This document shows positions 8,287-16,094 of a stretch of 64,000 nucleotides of DNA, piece after piece. Each line of letters begins with the position of its first letter. Position 1 is the stretch's first letter. The position numbers and the translations under genes were made by a program. Origin of the DNA: Chryseobacterium sp. CY350 (GTDB lineage: Bacteria; Bacteroidota; Bacteroidia; Flavobacteriales; Weeksellaceae). The notes under the pieces were generated by a model that was not told the DNA's origin, searched no databases, and saw only the letters and a program-made list of their open reading frames with translations. The stretch lies in contig NZ_CP116034.1 of NCBI RefSeq assembly GCF_027945075.1, forward strand, positions 2,480,001-2,544,000, read 5' to 3'.

Positions 8287-9039
8287 TTAGCCTACAATCT
8301 CAAAATCATCTCTATCATTCAAGAACTGAAAATGATTTCTAAAATCTTTCAATTCTGCTAAATTCAATTCTGCGGAGACCAAATTTCCGTTCTTATTGGC
8401 AATTTCTTTTCCGTCAGCAAAAAAGCAGTGAGAACTTTCTTTATAGAAAAGATCATTCCCGTCAGTTCCGATTCTGTTTAAACCAAAAACATAGGCTAAA
8501 TTCTCAATCGCTCTTCCTTTTAACAAATGCTCCCACGCGTCTACTCTCTTTTCCGGCCAATTGGCAACATATAAAATGACATCATAATCATCATTATTTC
8601 TTGCAAAAACTGGGAATCTCAAATCATAGCAGACCTGCAGCAGAAAACGGATCCCGAGATATTCTACAATCACTCTATCTTTGCCGGGAGTATAAACTTT
8701 GTCTTCGCCCGAAAAAGAAAACAAATGTCTTTTATCATAAAAAATAATTTCAGAATCTGGCTTTACGAAATACATTCTGTTAAAAAACTTACCATTAACT
8801 TCCACAGAAGCACTTCCGCAAAATGCAGCGTTTTTCTCGTTCGAAATTCTTTTCAAAAACTCAAGAGATTCTTCATTCTTATCCGAAATCTCAGCCGCAT
8901 CCATGCAAAAACCCGTCGAAAACATTTCAGGTAAAAGAAACAGATCGGCCTCCTGATTTTGAAGCTGATTTTCTATTAAATTAAAATTTTCGTCTTTATT
9001 TTTCCAGATAATATCTTGATTTAATGCTGTAATTTTCAT
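8287..9039 (-). CDS. Carbon-nitrogen hydrolase (omega-amidase/YafV-like)
   Basis: A nitrilase-superfamily amidase of 250 residues. The Glu-Lys-Cys triad is visible: LLPEMFSTGF (Glu), YDKRHLFSF (Lys), and LQVCYDLRFPVF (Cys). ANWPEKRVDAWEHLLKGRAIEN is the conserved downstream segment (shown in part). This pattern is typical of omega-amidases acting on alpha-ketoglutaramate or ketosuccinamate, part of glutamine transaminase salvage. I use the ATG at 9039 (MKITALNQ); an ATG nine bases upstream would add MRI. No operon partner: it converges with the thioredoxin gene and is divergent from the next gene. Confidence 0.85.
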   Translation of the reverse strand: MKITALNQDIIWKNKDENFNLIENQLQNQEADLFLLPEMFSTGFCMDAAEISDKNEESLEFLKRISNEKNAAFCGSASVEVNGKFFNRMYFVKPDSEIIFYDKRHLFSFSGEDKVYTPGKDRVIVEYLGIRFLLQVCYDLRFPVFARNNDDYDVILYVANWPEKRVDAWEHLLKGRAIENLAYVFGLNRIGTDGNDLFYKESSHCFFADGKEIANKNGNLVSAELNLAELKDFRNHFQFLNDRDDFEIVG

Positions 9040-9091
9040 AATTCTCATTCAAAACTTCCCTAAAATTACTGTTTTTATTTGATTTCGGTTT

Positions 9092-9099
9092 TATATTTG
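9092..9099 (+). promoter_or_regulatory. -7 promoter element
   Basis: TATATTTG matches TAnnTTTG and lies 39 bases before the ATG at 9139. Because transcription should begin a few bases downstream, it argues against the upstream in-frame start at 9079. Confidence 0.5.
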
Positions 9100-9138
9100 C
9101 TGCAAATTGTCATTAGTAATAATTTAAAAATAAAATCT

Positions 9139-9579
9139 ATGAAGAAATTGGTTTTTATGCTAATGTTTGTTCTTACAGGAACTGCAGTAAGCGCACAAGC
9201 CTGGACAGGAAAGGGAGATCAGAAGGTAAACTTAGGCCTCAACGCATGGGGATATGGAACCGGAATTACCGCTACTTACGATTACGGACTGAATCAGCTT
9301 TTGTCTGTAGGTGCAGGAGTTAATGCTTACTTCGATGGCTACAAAGACAATGATAAAGACAATAGAGTTTTTATTTTCGGAAGAGTAAATTTCCACCTGA
9401 AAGAAGCTTTGGATCTGCCGGAGCAGCTAGACATTTATCCCGGAGTTGATCTAGGAGTTCTTGGAAGAGACTTCGGAATTGGCGCACACATTGGCGCGAG
9501 ATATTTCTTCACAGATAAGGTAGGCGTTTTTGCCGAAATCGGAAACAACGGCAGTCTCGGTGTTTCTTTTAATTTCTAA
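9139..9579 (+). CDS. Small outer membrane protein (DUF6646-like)
   Basis: A 146-residue exported protein with a clear signal peptide MKKLVFMLMFVLTGTAVSAQ (cleavage after AQ likely). The mature part alternates short strands rich in Gly, Tyr and aromatic residues and ends NNGSLGVSFNF, with the C-terminal Phe typical of outer membrane barrels. It resembles flavobacterial proteins annotated as DUF6646; function unknown. The ATG at 9139 is chosen because it begins the signal peptide and lies downstream of the -7 element. A terminator follows directly. Confidence 0.7.
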   Translation: MKKLVFMLMFVLTGTAVSAQAWTGKGDQKVNLGLNAWGYGTGITATYDYGLNQLLSVGAGVNAYFDGYKDNDKDNRVFIFGRVNFHLKEALDLPEQLDIYPGVDLGVLGRDFGIGAHIGARYFFTDKVGVFAEIGNNGSLGVSFNF

Positions 9580-9601
9580 AATCAAGCCACAATATATGAC
9601 A

Positions 9602-9629
9602 AAGCTTCTCATTTCGAGGAGCTTTTTTG
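9602..9629 (+). terminator. Rho-independent terminator
   Basis: The stem AAGCTTCTC/GAGGAGCTT (one G-U pair) with loop ATTTC is followed by a run of T, 22 bases after the stop of the outer membrane protein gene. Confidence 0.85.
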
Positions 9630-9630
9630 T

Positions 9631-9660
9631 TTGGCATCCTTTTGATAATTGTTACCTTTG
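9631..9660 (+). promoter_or_regulatory. rseP promoter (TTG-N19-TACCTTTG)
   Basis: TTG at 9631-9633 and TACCTTTG at 9653-9660 are spaced by 19 bases, a good match to the Bacteroidota -33/-7 pattern. The rseP ATG is 24 bases downstream. Confidence 0.6.
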
Positions 9661-9684
9661 CAAATTAAAATCTAAAAACAATTA

Positions 9685-11031
9685 ATGGAATTAGCAATTA
9701 AGATCTTTCAATTTATATTAAGTATATCTATCTTAGTAATTCTTCACGAACTTGGGCATTTCTTACCCGCAAAATATTTTAAAACAAAAGTTGAAAAATT
9801 TTACCTCTTCTTTGACCCTTACTTTTCTTTAGTTAAGAAAAAAATTGGTGAGACAGAATATGGTATCGGCTGGCTTCCTTTCGGTGGATATGTGAAAATC
9901 GCCGGGATGGTAGACGAAAGCATGGATACTGAGCAGCTGAAGCAACCTGCACAGCCTTGGGAATTCCGAGCAAAACCAGCTTGGCAGAGATTAATCATCA
10001 TGATGGGTGGAGTAACAGTAAACTTCTTTTTAGCCTGGATCATCTTCGGATGTCTTTCATACTTCAACGGCGAAACTACTTTTGATACCGCGAAAGTTGA
10101 TGCTCCTATGAATTATACAAGCGTTGCAAAAGGAATGGGTTTTCAGGACGGAGATAAAATCTTAAAAGTTGATGGTAAAACTCAGAATAACCTTGATAAA
10201 CTTGCTTTAGACGTTTTATTGAGCGACGAAGTCACAGTTTTGAGAAAGGGAAAAGAGGTAACATTTCCTACTAATGATGATGGTAAAGCAATGGCTTTCA
10301 GTGACGAAAATCCAAAAGCATTTCTTACTCCAAGAATGCCTGCTATAATTGATTCTATCTACAATCCTAAAACTGCACAAGCGGGATTAAAAGTTGGCGA
10401 CCAGGTAGTTTCTGTAGATGGTAAGAAAATTACTTATTACGACGAATTTCAAGAAACCGTAAGAAACAACCCGGGGAAAAATCTAAAAGTAGATGTAATA
10501 AGAGCAGGTGCCGTTCAGCCGCTTATATTACCTGTATCAAAAGAAGGTACATTAGGATTAGCATCGTACAAGCAACTTAAAAAATTCTACGAAACAAAAC
10601 ATTTTACTTTCGGAGAATCCATTGGAAGAGGTTTCACAAGAAGTATTGAAAGTTTAACGTATCAGGTAAAACAGTTTAAACTGATCTTCAACAAAAAAGT
10701 TCAGGGCTATAAAAAAGTGGGTGGTCCATTAGCAATTATCAAAAATATGCAGGTAGAAAAGGCCAAAGACGGAAGTCTTTCTATTGACTGGACTTGGTTT
10801 TGGAGTTTTACAGCTATGTTTTCTGTATGGTTGGCATTTTTAAACTTAATTCCTATCCCGGGATTAGACGGTGGACACGTTATTTTCACTTTATATGAAA
10901 TGATTGTAGGAAAACCAGTACCACAAAAGGTTTTAGAAAATGCCCAGATGGTAGGAGTTATCTTCCTGTTAGGCTTAATGTTACTGATTTTCGGCGCAGA
11001 TATTTTTAAAATCGTTACCAATAAATTTTAA
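9685..11031 (+). CDS. rseP: RIP metalloprotease, site-2 protease
   Basis: An inner membrane zinc protease that cuts transmembrane segments, in other bacteria anti-sigma factors and leftover signal peptides. It has 448 residues. The zinc site HELGH is at residues 21-25 in the first membrane helix. The second metal-binding motif NLIPIPGLDGGH is near residue 390, within the C-terminal membrane helices. Between them lies the PDZ region (about 120-290), with two PDZ-like segments around GFQDGDKILKVDGK and AGLKVGDQVVSVDGK. This is the usual order for the family. It has its own promoter and is followed by tRNA genes, not by bamA as in proteobacteria. Confidence 0.93.
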   Translation: MELAIKIFQFILSISILVILHELGHFLPAKYFKTKVEKFYLFFDPYFSLVKKKIGETEYGIGWLPFGGYVKIAGMVDESMDTEQLKQPAQPWEFRAKPAWQRLIIMMGGVTVNFFLAWIIFGCLSYFNGETTFDTAKVDAPMNYTSVAKGMGFQDGDKILKVDGKTQNNLDKLALDVLLSDEVTVLRKGKEVTFPTNDDGKAMAFSDENPKAFLTPRMPAIIDSIYNPKTAQAGLKVGDQVVSVDGKKITYYDEFQETVRNNPGKNLKVDVIRAGAVQPLILPVSKEGTLGLASYKQLKKFYETKHFTFGESIGRGFTRSIESLTYQVKQFKLIFNKKVQGYKKVGGPLAIIKNMQVEKAKDGSLSIDWTWFWSFTAMFSVWLAFLNLIPIPGLDGGHVIFTLYEMIVGKPVPQKVLENAQMVGVIFLLGLMLLIFGADIFKIVTNKF

Positions 11032-11058
11032 TTTTTTCTAAAAATTTATTTAAAAAAC

Positions 11059-11089
11059 TTGCGTGGTTTAAATATCAGTCCTATATTTG
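11059..11089 (+). promoter_or_regulatory. Promoter of first tRNA-Asn
   Basis: TTG (11059-11061), 20 bases, TATATTTG (11082-11089): close to the Bacteroidota consensus. It is followed by GCACCACC and, 23 bases after the element, the tRNA 5' end. Confidence 0.75.
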
Positions 11090-11111
11090 CACCACCTAAA
11101 AATAGGGACAT

Positions 11112-11185
11112 TCCTCCTTAGCTCAGTTGGTTAGAGCATCTGACTGTTAATCAGAGGGTCCTTGGTTCGAGCCCAAGAGGAGGAG
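11112..11185 (+). tRNA. tRNA-Asn (GTT)
   Basis: A 74-base cloverleaf: acceptor TCCTCCT/AGGAGGA, D arm GCTCAGTTGGTTAGAGC, anticodon stem TCTGA/TCAGA with loop CTGTTAA giving anticodon GTT, T arm CTTGG/CCAAG with TTCGAGC, and discriminator G as expected for asparagine. The 3' CCA is not encoded. A second identical copy lies at 11367. Confidence 0.95.
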
Positions 11186-11186
11186 C

Positions 11187-11218
11187 AAAAAAGACTTACA
11201 GCAATGTAGGTCTTTTTT
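11187..11218 (+). terminator. Terminator of first tRNA-Asn
   Basis: A 14-base-pair hairpin (one G-U) with GCAA loop, ending in six T, directly after the tRNA. It shows that the two tRNAs are separate transcription units. Confidence 0.85.
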
Positions 11219-11313
11219 GATTTTAATACATTTGTTTTTTAATTAATTTAAAAATTTAAATTCCTGAAAAATAATCTGATAGCATGCTTCACGCAATTTT
11301 GCTCAAAAAATAT

Positions 11314-11344
11314 TTGCTTGATATTACTTTTCATACTATCTTTG
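11314..11344 (+). promoter_or_regulatory. Promoter of second tRNA-Asn
   Basis: TTG (11314-11316), 20 bases, TATCTTTG (11337-11344), followed by the same GCACCACC sequence as in the first tRNA promoter. The downstream leader is also similar, which suggests that promoter and tRNA were duplicated together. Confidence 0.75.
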
Positions 11345-11366
11345 CACCACCTTAAAAGAGGAACAT

Positions 11367-11440
11367 TCCTCCTTAGCTCAGTTGGTTAGAGCATCTGACT
11401 GTTAATCAGAGGGTCCTTGGTTCGAGCCCAAGAGGAGGAG
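11367..11440 (+). tRNA. tRNA-Asn (GTT), second copy
   Basis: Identical over all 74 bases to the tRNA at 11112-11185, with the same anticodon GTT and discriminator G. The flanking DNA after the tRNA is unrelated and has a different terminator. Confidence 0.95.
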
Positions 11441-11441
11441 C

Positions 11442-11475
11442 AAAAACCACAATCTACAACGATTGTGGTTTTTTT
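11442..11475 (+). terminator. Terminator of second tRNA-Asn
   Basis: A 13-base-pair perfect stem AAAAACCACAATC/GATTGTGGTTTTT with loop TACAAC, ending in a T run. Confidence 0.85.
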
Positions 11476-11629
11476 ATGTGATGAAGTTAAATCATTACTC
11501 GGTTTCTAATTCAAATTTTCCAAAACCTTCTTCGGTACTTTTTTTCTTAAAAACAACTTTAATTTTCCCCCTAAATTTTATAATATTCCTCACAAAATAA
11601 AACATATATTATAAACCGACAAAAATCAC

Positions 11630-11637
11630 TAAATTTG
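11630..11637 (+). promoter_or_regulatory. -7 element of ileS
   Basis: TAAATTTG matches TAnnTTTG and lies 35 bases before the ileS ATG. No good -33 TTG is seen at the right distance. A perfect 12-base palindrome TTGATTAATCAA (11643-11654) covers the predicted transcript start. Confidence 0.5.
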
Positions 11638-11672
11638 CCAACTTGATTAATCAACGAAATTGAGAAATTACA

Positions 11673-14600
11673 ATGAGCCAATTTAAAGAATATAAAAACC
11701 TCAACCTGATAGACGTAGCCGAGAATGTTGCGGAATTTTGGAAAGCCAATAAAACCTTTGAAAAAAGTGTTGAAACACGTGAAGGAAATCCTGAGTTTGT
11801 GTTTTATGAAGGTCCACCTTCCGCAAACGGAATGCCCGGAATTCACCACGTTATGGCGAGAGCGTTGAAAGATATTTTCTGTCGTTACCAAACACAAAAC
11901 GGGAAACAGGTTTTCCGTAAAGCGGGTTGGGATACGCACGGACTGCCCGTAGAACTTGGAGTTGAAAAAGAACTCGGCATCACGAAAGAAGATATTGGCA
12001 AAAAAATTTCGATTGAAGATTATAACAAAGCATGTCGTGAAGCGGTAATGCGTTATACCGATGTTTGGAATCACCTGACCGAAAAAATCGGATATTGGGT
12101 CGATCTTGAAGATCCGTATATCACGTACAAATCAAAATACATGGAAACCGTTTGGTGGCTTTTGAAGCAATTGTACAGCAAAGATCTGTTGTATAAAGGT
12201 TATACTATTCAGCCTTATTCTCCAAAAGCAGGAACCGGACTTTCTTCTCACGAAGTAAATCAACCCGGAGCTTACCGTGACGTTACCGACACAACGATTG
12301 TTGCACAATTTAAAACGCTGTCGGAAACATTGCCTGTATTTTTACAAGGTTTTGGAGACGTACATTTCTTAGCATGGACGACAACTCCATGGACTTTACC
12401 TTCGAATACTGCCTTAACTGTCGGACCTAAAATTGATTACGTTTTAGTTAAAACTTTTAACCAATATACTTTTGAGCCTGTCAATATTGTTTTGGCTAAA
12501 CCTTTGGTTGGAAAACAGTTCGGGAAAAAATTCGTTGAGGGTACGGATGAGGATTTTGCAAATTACACTTCATCAAGCAAAACCATTCCTTTCCAAATTC
12601 TTGGAGAATTTAAAGGTTCTGATTTGGTTGGAATTAAATACGAACAACTTTTACCATACGCTTTACCGTACCAAAACCCAGAAAATGCTTTCAGAGTAAT
12701 TTCCGGAGACTTTGTGACGACAGAAGACGGTACAGGAATCGTTCATACAGCACCAACTTTCGGTGCGGACGATGCGAAAGTTGCCAAAGAAGCGAAACCA
12801 GAAGTTCCTCCAATGTTGGTTTTAAATGAATTTGGAAATCCGGTTCCGTTGGTAGATTTACAAGGAAAATTCACTTCGCATATGGGAGATTTTGCTGGTA
12901 AATATGTAAAAAACGAATATTATGATGCAGGAACAGCACCCGAAAAGTCTGTTGATGTAGAAATTGCTATCCGTTTAAAAGAAGAAAATAAAGCTTTTAA
13001 AGTTGAAAAATACGTTCACAGTTACCCACACAGTTGGAGAACTGATGAGCCGCTTTTATATTATCCTCTGGATTCCTGGTTCGTGAAAATGACCGCGGTA
13101 AAAGACCGTTTGGTAGATTTAAACAAAGAAATCAATTGGAAGCCAAAATCAACCGGAGAAGGACGTTTCGGCAACTGGCTGGAAAACGTCAACGACTGGA
13201 ACCTTTCCCGTTCAAGATATTGGGGAATTCCTTTGCCAATCTGGAGAACTGATCCTTCGACAGGCTCAGCTCAGGAAGAAATCATCATTGGTTCTGTTGA
13301 GGAATTATACAACGAAATCGAAAAATCTATCGCAGCAGGATTGATGAAAGAAAATCCGTTCAAAGGATTTGAGATCGGAAATATGTCTGAAGAAAATTAT
13401 TCTTTAGTTGATTTACATAAAAATATCGTTGATAAAATAGTTTTGGTTTCAGAATCTGGGAAAGCGATGAACCGTGAGAGCGATCTGATCGACGTTTGGT
13501 TCGATTCGGGTTCTATGCCTTATGCGCAGCTGCATTATCCGTTTGAAAACAAAGAATTAATTGACAATAATAAAGCATTCCCTGCAGATTTCATTGCGGA
13601 AGGCGTTGACCAGACTCGTGGATGGTTTTATACACTTCATGCTATTGGAACCGCAGTTTTTGATTCAGTTGCCTATAAAAATGTGATGAGTAACGGACTT
13701 GTTTTGGATAAAAACGGTCTTAAAATGTCAAAATCTAAAGGCAATGCAGTTGATCCGTTTGAGACCTTAGCCGTTTATGGACCGGATGCAACACGTTGGT
13801 ACATGGTTTCGAATGCAAACCCTTGGGAAAACCTGAAATTTGACATCGAAGGAATTGACGAAGTAAGAAGAAAGTTCTTTGGAACGCTTTACAACACGTA
13901 TTCATTCTTCACTTTATATGCCAATGTTGACGGATTTAAATATGCAGAAAAAGACATTGAAAACCGTCCGGAAATCGACCGTTGGATTTTATCTGAATTG
14001 AATCTTTTAATTAAAGAAGTAAAAGCATTCTACGAAGATTACGAGCCTACAAGAGTTGCAAGATCAATCAGCACTTTTGTAAATGACAACTTAAGTAACT
14101 GGTATGTAAGATTATGCAGAAGACGTTTCTGGAAAGGAGATTATTCTGATGACAAAATTTCTGCTTACCAGACTTTATACACGTGTCTTGAAACTGTTGC
14201 GAAATTATCTGCACCAATCGCTCCATTCTTTATGGATCAGTTGTATCAGGATTTGAATGCAGCTACCGGAAAAGAAACATTTGAATCAGTTCACCTGACA
14301 GATTTCCCGGTTGCCGATGAAAGTTTAATCGATCAGGATCTGGTTGAGAAAACGCATTTAGCACAAAGCATTACAAGTATGGTTTTCTCTTTGCGAAAAA
14401 AGGAAAATGTAAAAGTGCGTCAACCTTTACAGAAAGTGTTGATTCCAGTTCTGGATAAGAAAACTGAAGAGCAGATTTTAGCGGTTTCAGAATTAATTAA
14501 ACAAGAAGTTAACGTTAAAGAATTGCAGTTGATTAATGCTGAAGAAGCATCACATTTAATTGTAAAACAGATCAAACCAAATTTCAAAACATTGGGTTCC

Positions 14601-15071
14601 AGACTTGGAAAAGATATGAAAGTGGTTGGTAACGAAATTGCTAATCTTACTTCAGAAAAAATCTCATCTCTAGAGAAAGAAGGAAGTCTGGAAATTCAAG
14701 GTTATGAAATTACTACTGCTGATGTTGAGATTTCTACAAAAGATATTCCAGGGTGGACGGTAACTTCAGACGGAAAAACAACTGTGGCATTAGATTTGAA
14801 GATCACTGATGAGTTAAAATCTGAAGGTATTGCAAGAGAATTTATCAACAGGATCCAAAATCTCAGAAAAGAGAAAGATTTTGAATTAACAGATAGAATT
14901 AGCATCATTTTGGAAGAAAATAGTCCTTTTTTGGATCAAATCAAGCAAAATGAAGACTATATTTCATCTGAGGTCTTGTCGAATACAATAGAAATTGTAC
15001 CTTCACTTTCAAGTTTTAACGAAATTGATATTGATGACATTAATTTTAAAGTAAATGTTGAAAAAAATTAA
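11673..15071 (+). CDS. ileS: Isoleucine-tRNA ligase
   Basis: Charges tRNA-Ile with isoleucine in the cytoplasm and edits valine. It has 1132 residues, a usual length for the flavobacterial/eukaryote-like type. The class I signature appears as GMPGIHH (residues 53-59), the editing domain includes LAWTTTPWTLPSNT, and KMSKSKGN lies near residue 685. The zinc-ribbon C-terminus of E. coli IleRS is absent. Residues 526-534 read TDPSTGSAQ and are encoded by a sequence that looks like an inserted dispersed repeat (13251-13276; see findings). A small dksA-like gene follows after 59 bases. Confidence 0.96.
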   Translation: MSQFKEYKNLNLIDVAENVAEFWKANKTFEKSVETREGNPEFVFYEGPPSANGMPGIHHVMARALKDIFCRYQTQNGKQVFRKAGWDTHGLPVELGVEKELGITKEDIGKKISIEDYNKACREAVMRYTDVWNHLTEKIGYWVDLEDPYITYKSKYMETVWWLLKQLYSKDLLYKGYTIQPYSPKAGTGLSSHEVNQPGAYRDVTDTTIVAQFKTLSETLPVFLQGFGDVHFLAWTTTPWTLPSNTALTVGPKIDYVLVKTFNQYTFEPVNIVLAKPLVGKQFGKKFVEGTDEDFANYTSSSKTIPFQILGEFKGSDLVGIKYEQLLPYALPYQNPENAFRVISGDFVTTEDGTGIVHTAPTFGADDAKVAKEAKPEVPPMLVLNEFGNPVPLVDLQGKFTSHMGDFAGKYVKNEYYDAGTAPEKSVDVEIAIRLKEENKAFKVEKYVHSYPHSWRTDEPLLYYPLDSWFVKMTAVKDRLVDLNKEINWKPKSTGEGRFGNWLENVNDWNLSRSRYWGIPLPIWRTDPSTGSAQEEIIIGSVEELYNEIEKSIAAGLMKENPFKGFEIGNMSEENYSLVDLHKNIVDKIVLVSESGKAMNRESDLIDVWFDSGSMPYAQLHYPFENKELIDNNKAFPADFIAEGVDQTRGWFYTLHAIGTAVFDSVAYKNVMSNGLVLDKNGLKMSKSKGNAVDPFETLAVYGPDATRWYMVSNANPWENLKFDIEGIDEVRRKFFGTLYNTYSFFTLYANVDGFKYAEKDIENRPEIDRWILSELNLLIKEVKAFYEDYEPTRVARSISTFVNDNLSNWYVRLCRRRFWKGDYSDDKISAYQTLYTCLETVAKLSAPIAPFFMDQLYQDLNAATGKETFESVHLTDFPVADESLIDQDLVEKTHLAQSITSMVFSLRKKENVKVRQPLQKVLIPVLDKKTEEQILAVSELIKQEVNVKELQLINAEEASHLIVKQIKPNFKTLGSRLGKDMKVVGNEIANLTSEKISSLEKEGSLEIQGYEITTADVEISTKDIPGWTVTSDGKTTVALDLKITDELKSEGIAREFINRIQNLRKEKDFELTDRISIILEENSPFLDQIKQNEDYISSEVLSNTIEIVPSLSSFNEIDIDDINFKVNVEKN
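13251..13276 (+). repeat. Dispersed-repeat-like element inside ileS
   Basis: The stretch contains CCTTCGACAGGCTCAGC followed by TCAGG. From general knowledge this core (CTTCGACAGGCTCAG) is a well-known short dispersed repeat in many bacterial genomes, usually intergenic. Here it is in frame and codes for DPSTGSAQ within a variable loop of IleRS. No second copy was seen in this window. Confidence 0.55.
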
Positions 15072-15130
15072 CGTATAGTTATTGTTTTTTCAATTTCCAA
15101 TTCATAATTTTATTAAAAAAGAAAAAGACC

Positions 15131-15511
15131 ATGCAAGACGAAAGAGTAAGATATAACGATGCTGATTTACAGGAATTTAAAAAAATAATCAGAGAAAAAA
15201 TAGAGAAAGCAGAAAAAGATCTGCAATTGATCAGAGAAAGTTTCATTAATGACCAGAATAACGGAACGGATGATACTTCACCTACTTTCAAAGCTTTTGA
15301 AGAAGGCGCAGAAACTCTGAGCAAAGAGCAAAACTCTATTTTGGCAGGAAGACAGGAGAAATTTGTGCGTGATCTTAAGAATGCTTTGATCAGAATAGAA
15401 AATAAAACCTACGGTGTTTGCAGAGTTACAGGAAAGCTTATTCCAAAGGAAAGACTTTTGGCTGTTCCACACGCTACTTTGAGCATCGAAGCTAAAAATA
15501 TGCAGAGATAA
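15131..15511 (+). CDS. TraR/DksA family protein lacking the zinc cysteines
   Basis: A 126-residue protein with an N-terminal coiled-coil region (about 10-75, rich in Lys/Glu) and the C-terminal fold of the DksA/TraR family, which binds the RNA polymerase secondary channel. The expected four-cysteine zinc finger is reduced to a single cysteine in YGVCRVTGKLIPKERLLAVP. Such degenerate forms are frequent in flavobacteria, so the fold probably holds without zinc. It lies 59 bases after ileS and may be read from the same transcript. The regulatory role is inferred from the family only. Confidence 0.8.
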   Translation: MQDERVRYNDADLQEFKKIIREKIEKAEKDLQLIRESFINDQNNGTDDTSPTFKAFEEGAETLSKEQNSILAGRQEKFVRDLKNALIRIENKTYGVCRVTGKLIPKERLLAVPHATLSIEAKNMQR

Positions 15512-15544
15512 AATTTTTATCTTATTTTTGTAAATAAATTATTG

Positions 15545-15578
15545 GGTTTATGAAATGTTGAATTACATTTCATAAACC
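15545..15578 (+). terminator. Terminator after the DksA-like gene
   Basis: A 13-base-pair perfect stem GGTTTATGAAATG/CATTTCATAAACC with an eight-base loop, followed by CTAATTTTT. It lies 33 bases after the stop codon. Confidence 0.75.
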
Positions 15579-15596
15579 TAATTTTTAATTATATCT

Positions 15597-15842
15597 ATGA
15601 GCGAATATTTGATTTTAGGAATTATTATTATCGCCATTATATGGTTTTTAAACAGAGATAGGATCAAAAACAGATTCTATCCCGACAAACCAAAAAATCT
15701 GACGATAGATCAACAATTTAATTCTGATAAACGCGAAAGAGAAAAGGAAATCGACCGTCTTCTCAGTAAAATGGGTAAAAACGGAATCAATGATCTGTCT
15801 GCAAAAGACAGAAAAAGATTAGACGAACTTTCTAAACATTAA
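15597..15842 (+). CDS. Small membrane-anchored protein (DUF6576-like)
   Basis: An 81-residue protein with one N-terminal membrane helix (ILGIIIIAIIWFL) and a charged cytoplasmic tail ending LLSKMGKNGINDLSAKDRKR. The tail motif, in which a glycine follows a helical stretch and precedes L(S/T)..(D/E)R..L, is seen in flavobacterial small proteins and in rhomboid C-terminal tails (DUF6576). Function unknown. The ATG at 15597 is supported by the helix starting at once. Confidence 0.65.
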   Translation: MSEYLILGIIIIAIIWFLNRDRIKNRFYPDKPKNLTIDQQFNSDKREREKEIDRLLSKMGKNGINDLSAKDRKRLDELSKH

Positions 15843-15899
15843 TATTAAACACAAAGCGTTGCTAAAGTTTTGGCTTTAATACGTTTCAAATACATTAAA

Positions 15900-16094
15900 A
15901 TGGAAGCATTAATTGTACACCCAAAAAACCAAATGGAGCTGAATGCGCTGAAAAGCGTAATGAAAGATATGGGAATTCGCTATGAAAAATTTCATACAAG
16001 AGGAATGAAAACTCAAACAGTAGAGAGAAAAGCTCCTGCAAAAAAAGAAAATCCTGTAAAAAACTTTAAAGACAAACCAAAGACCAATCTGTAA
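15900..16094 (+). CDS. Small conserved hypothetical protein (DUF2683-like)
   Basis: A 64-residue cytoplasmic protein beginning MEALIVHPKNQMELNALKSV, which resembles DUF2683 proteins, followed by a basic lysine-rich tail (KAPAKKENPVKNFKDKPK). The ATG at 15900 is chosen over an upstream non-ATG start ten codons earlier. Its stop codon overlaps the lspA start by one base (TAATG), so it is translationally coupled to lspA. DUF2683 relatives sometimes sit beside toxin genes, but no toxin is seen here. Confidence 0.6.
   Translation: MEALIVHPKNQMELNALKSVMKDMGIRYEKFHTRGMKTQTVERKAPAKKENPVKNFKDKPKTNL

Noticed and set aside
11571..12074. A 167-codon ORF on the minus strand over the ileS start
   Set aside because: It is antisense to the conserved N-terminus of ileS, including the HIGH-like motif, and its translation is rich in Phe, Ile and Asn with no domain. 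A shadow of the real gene.
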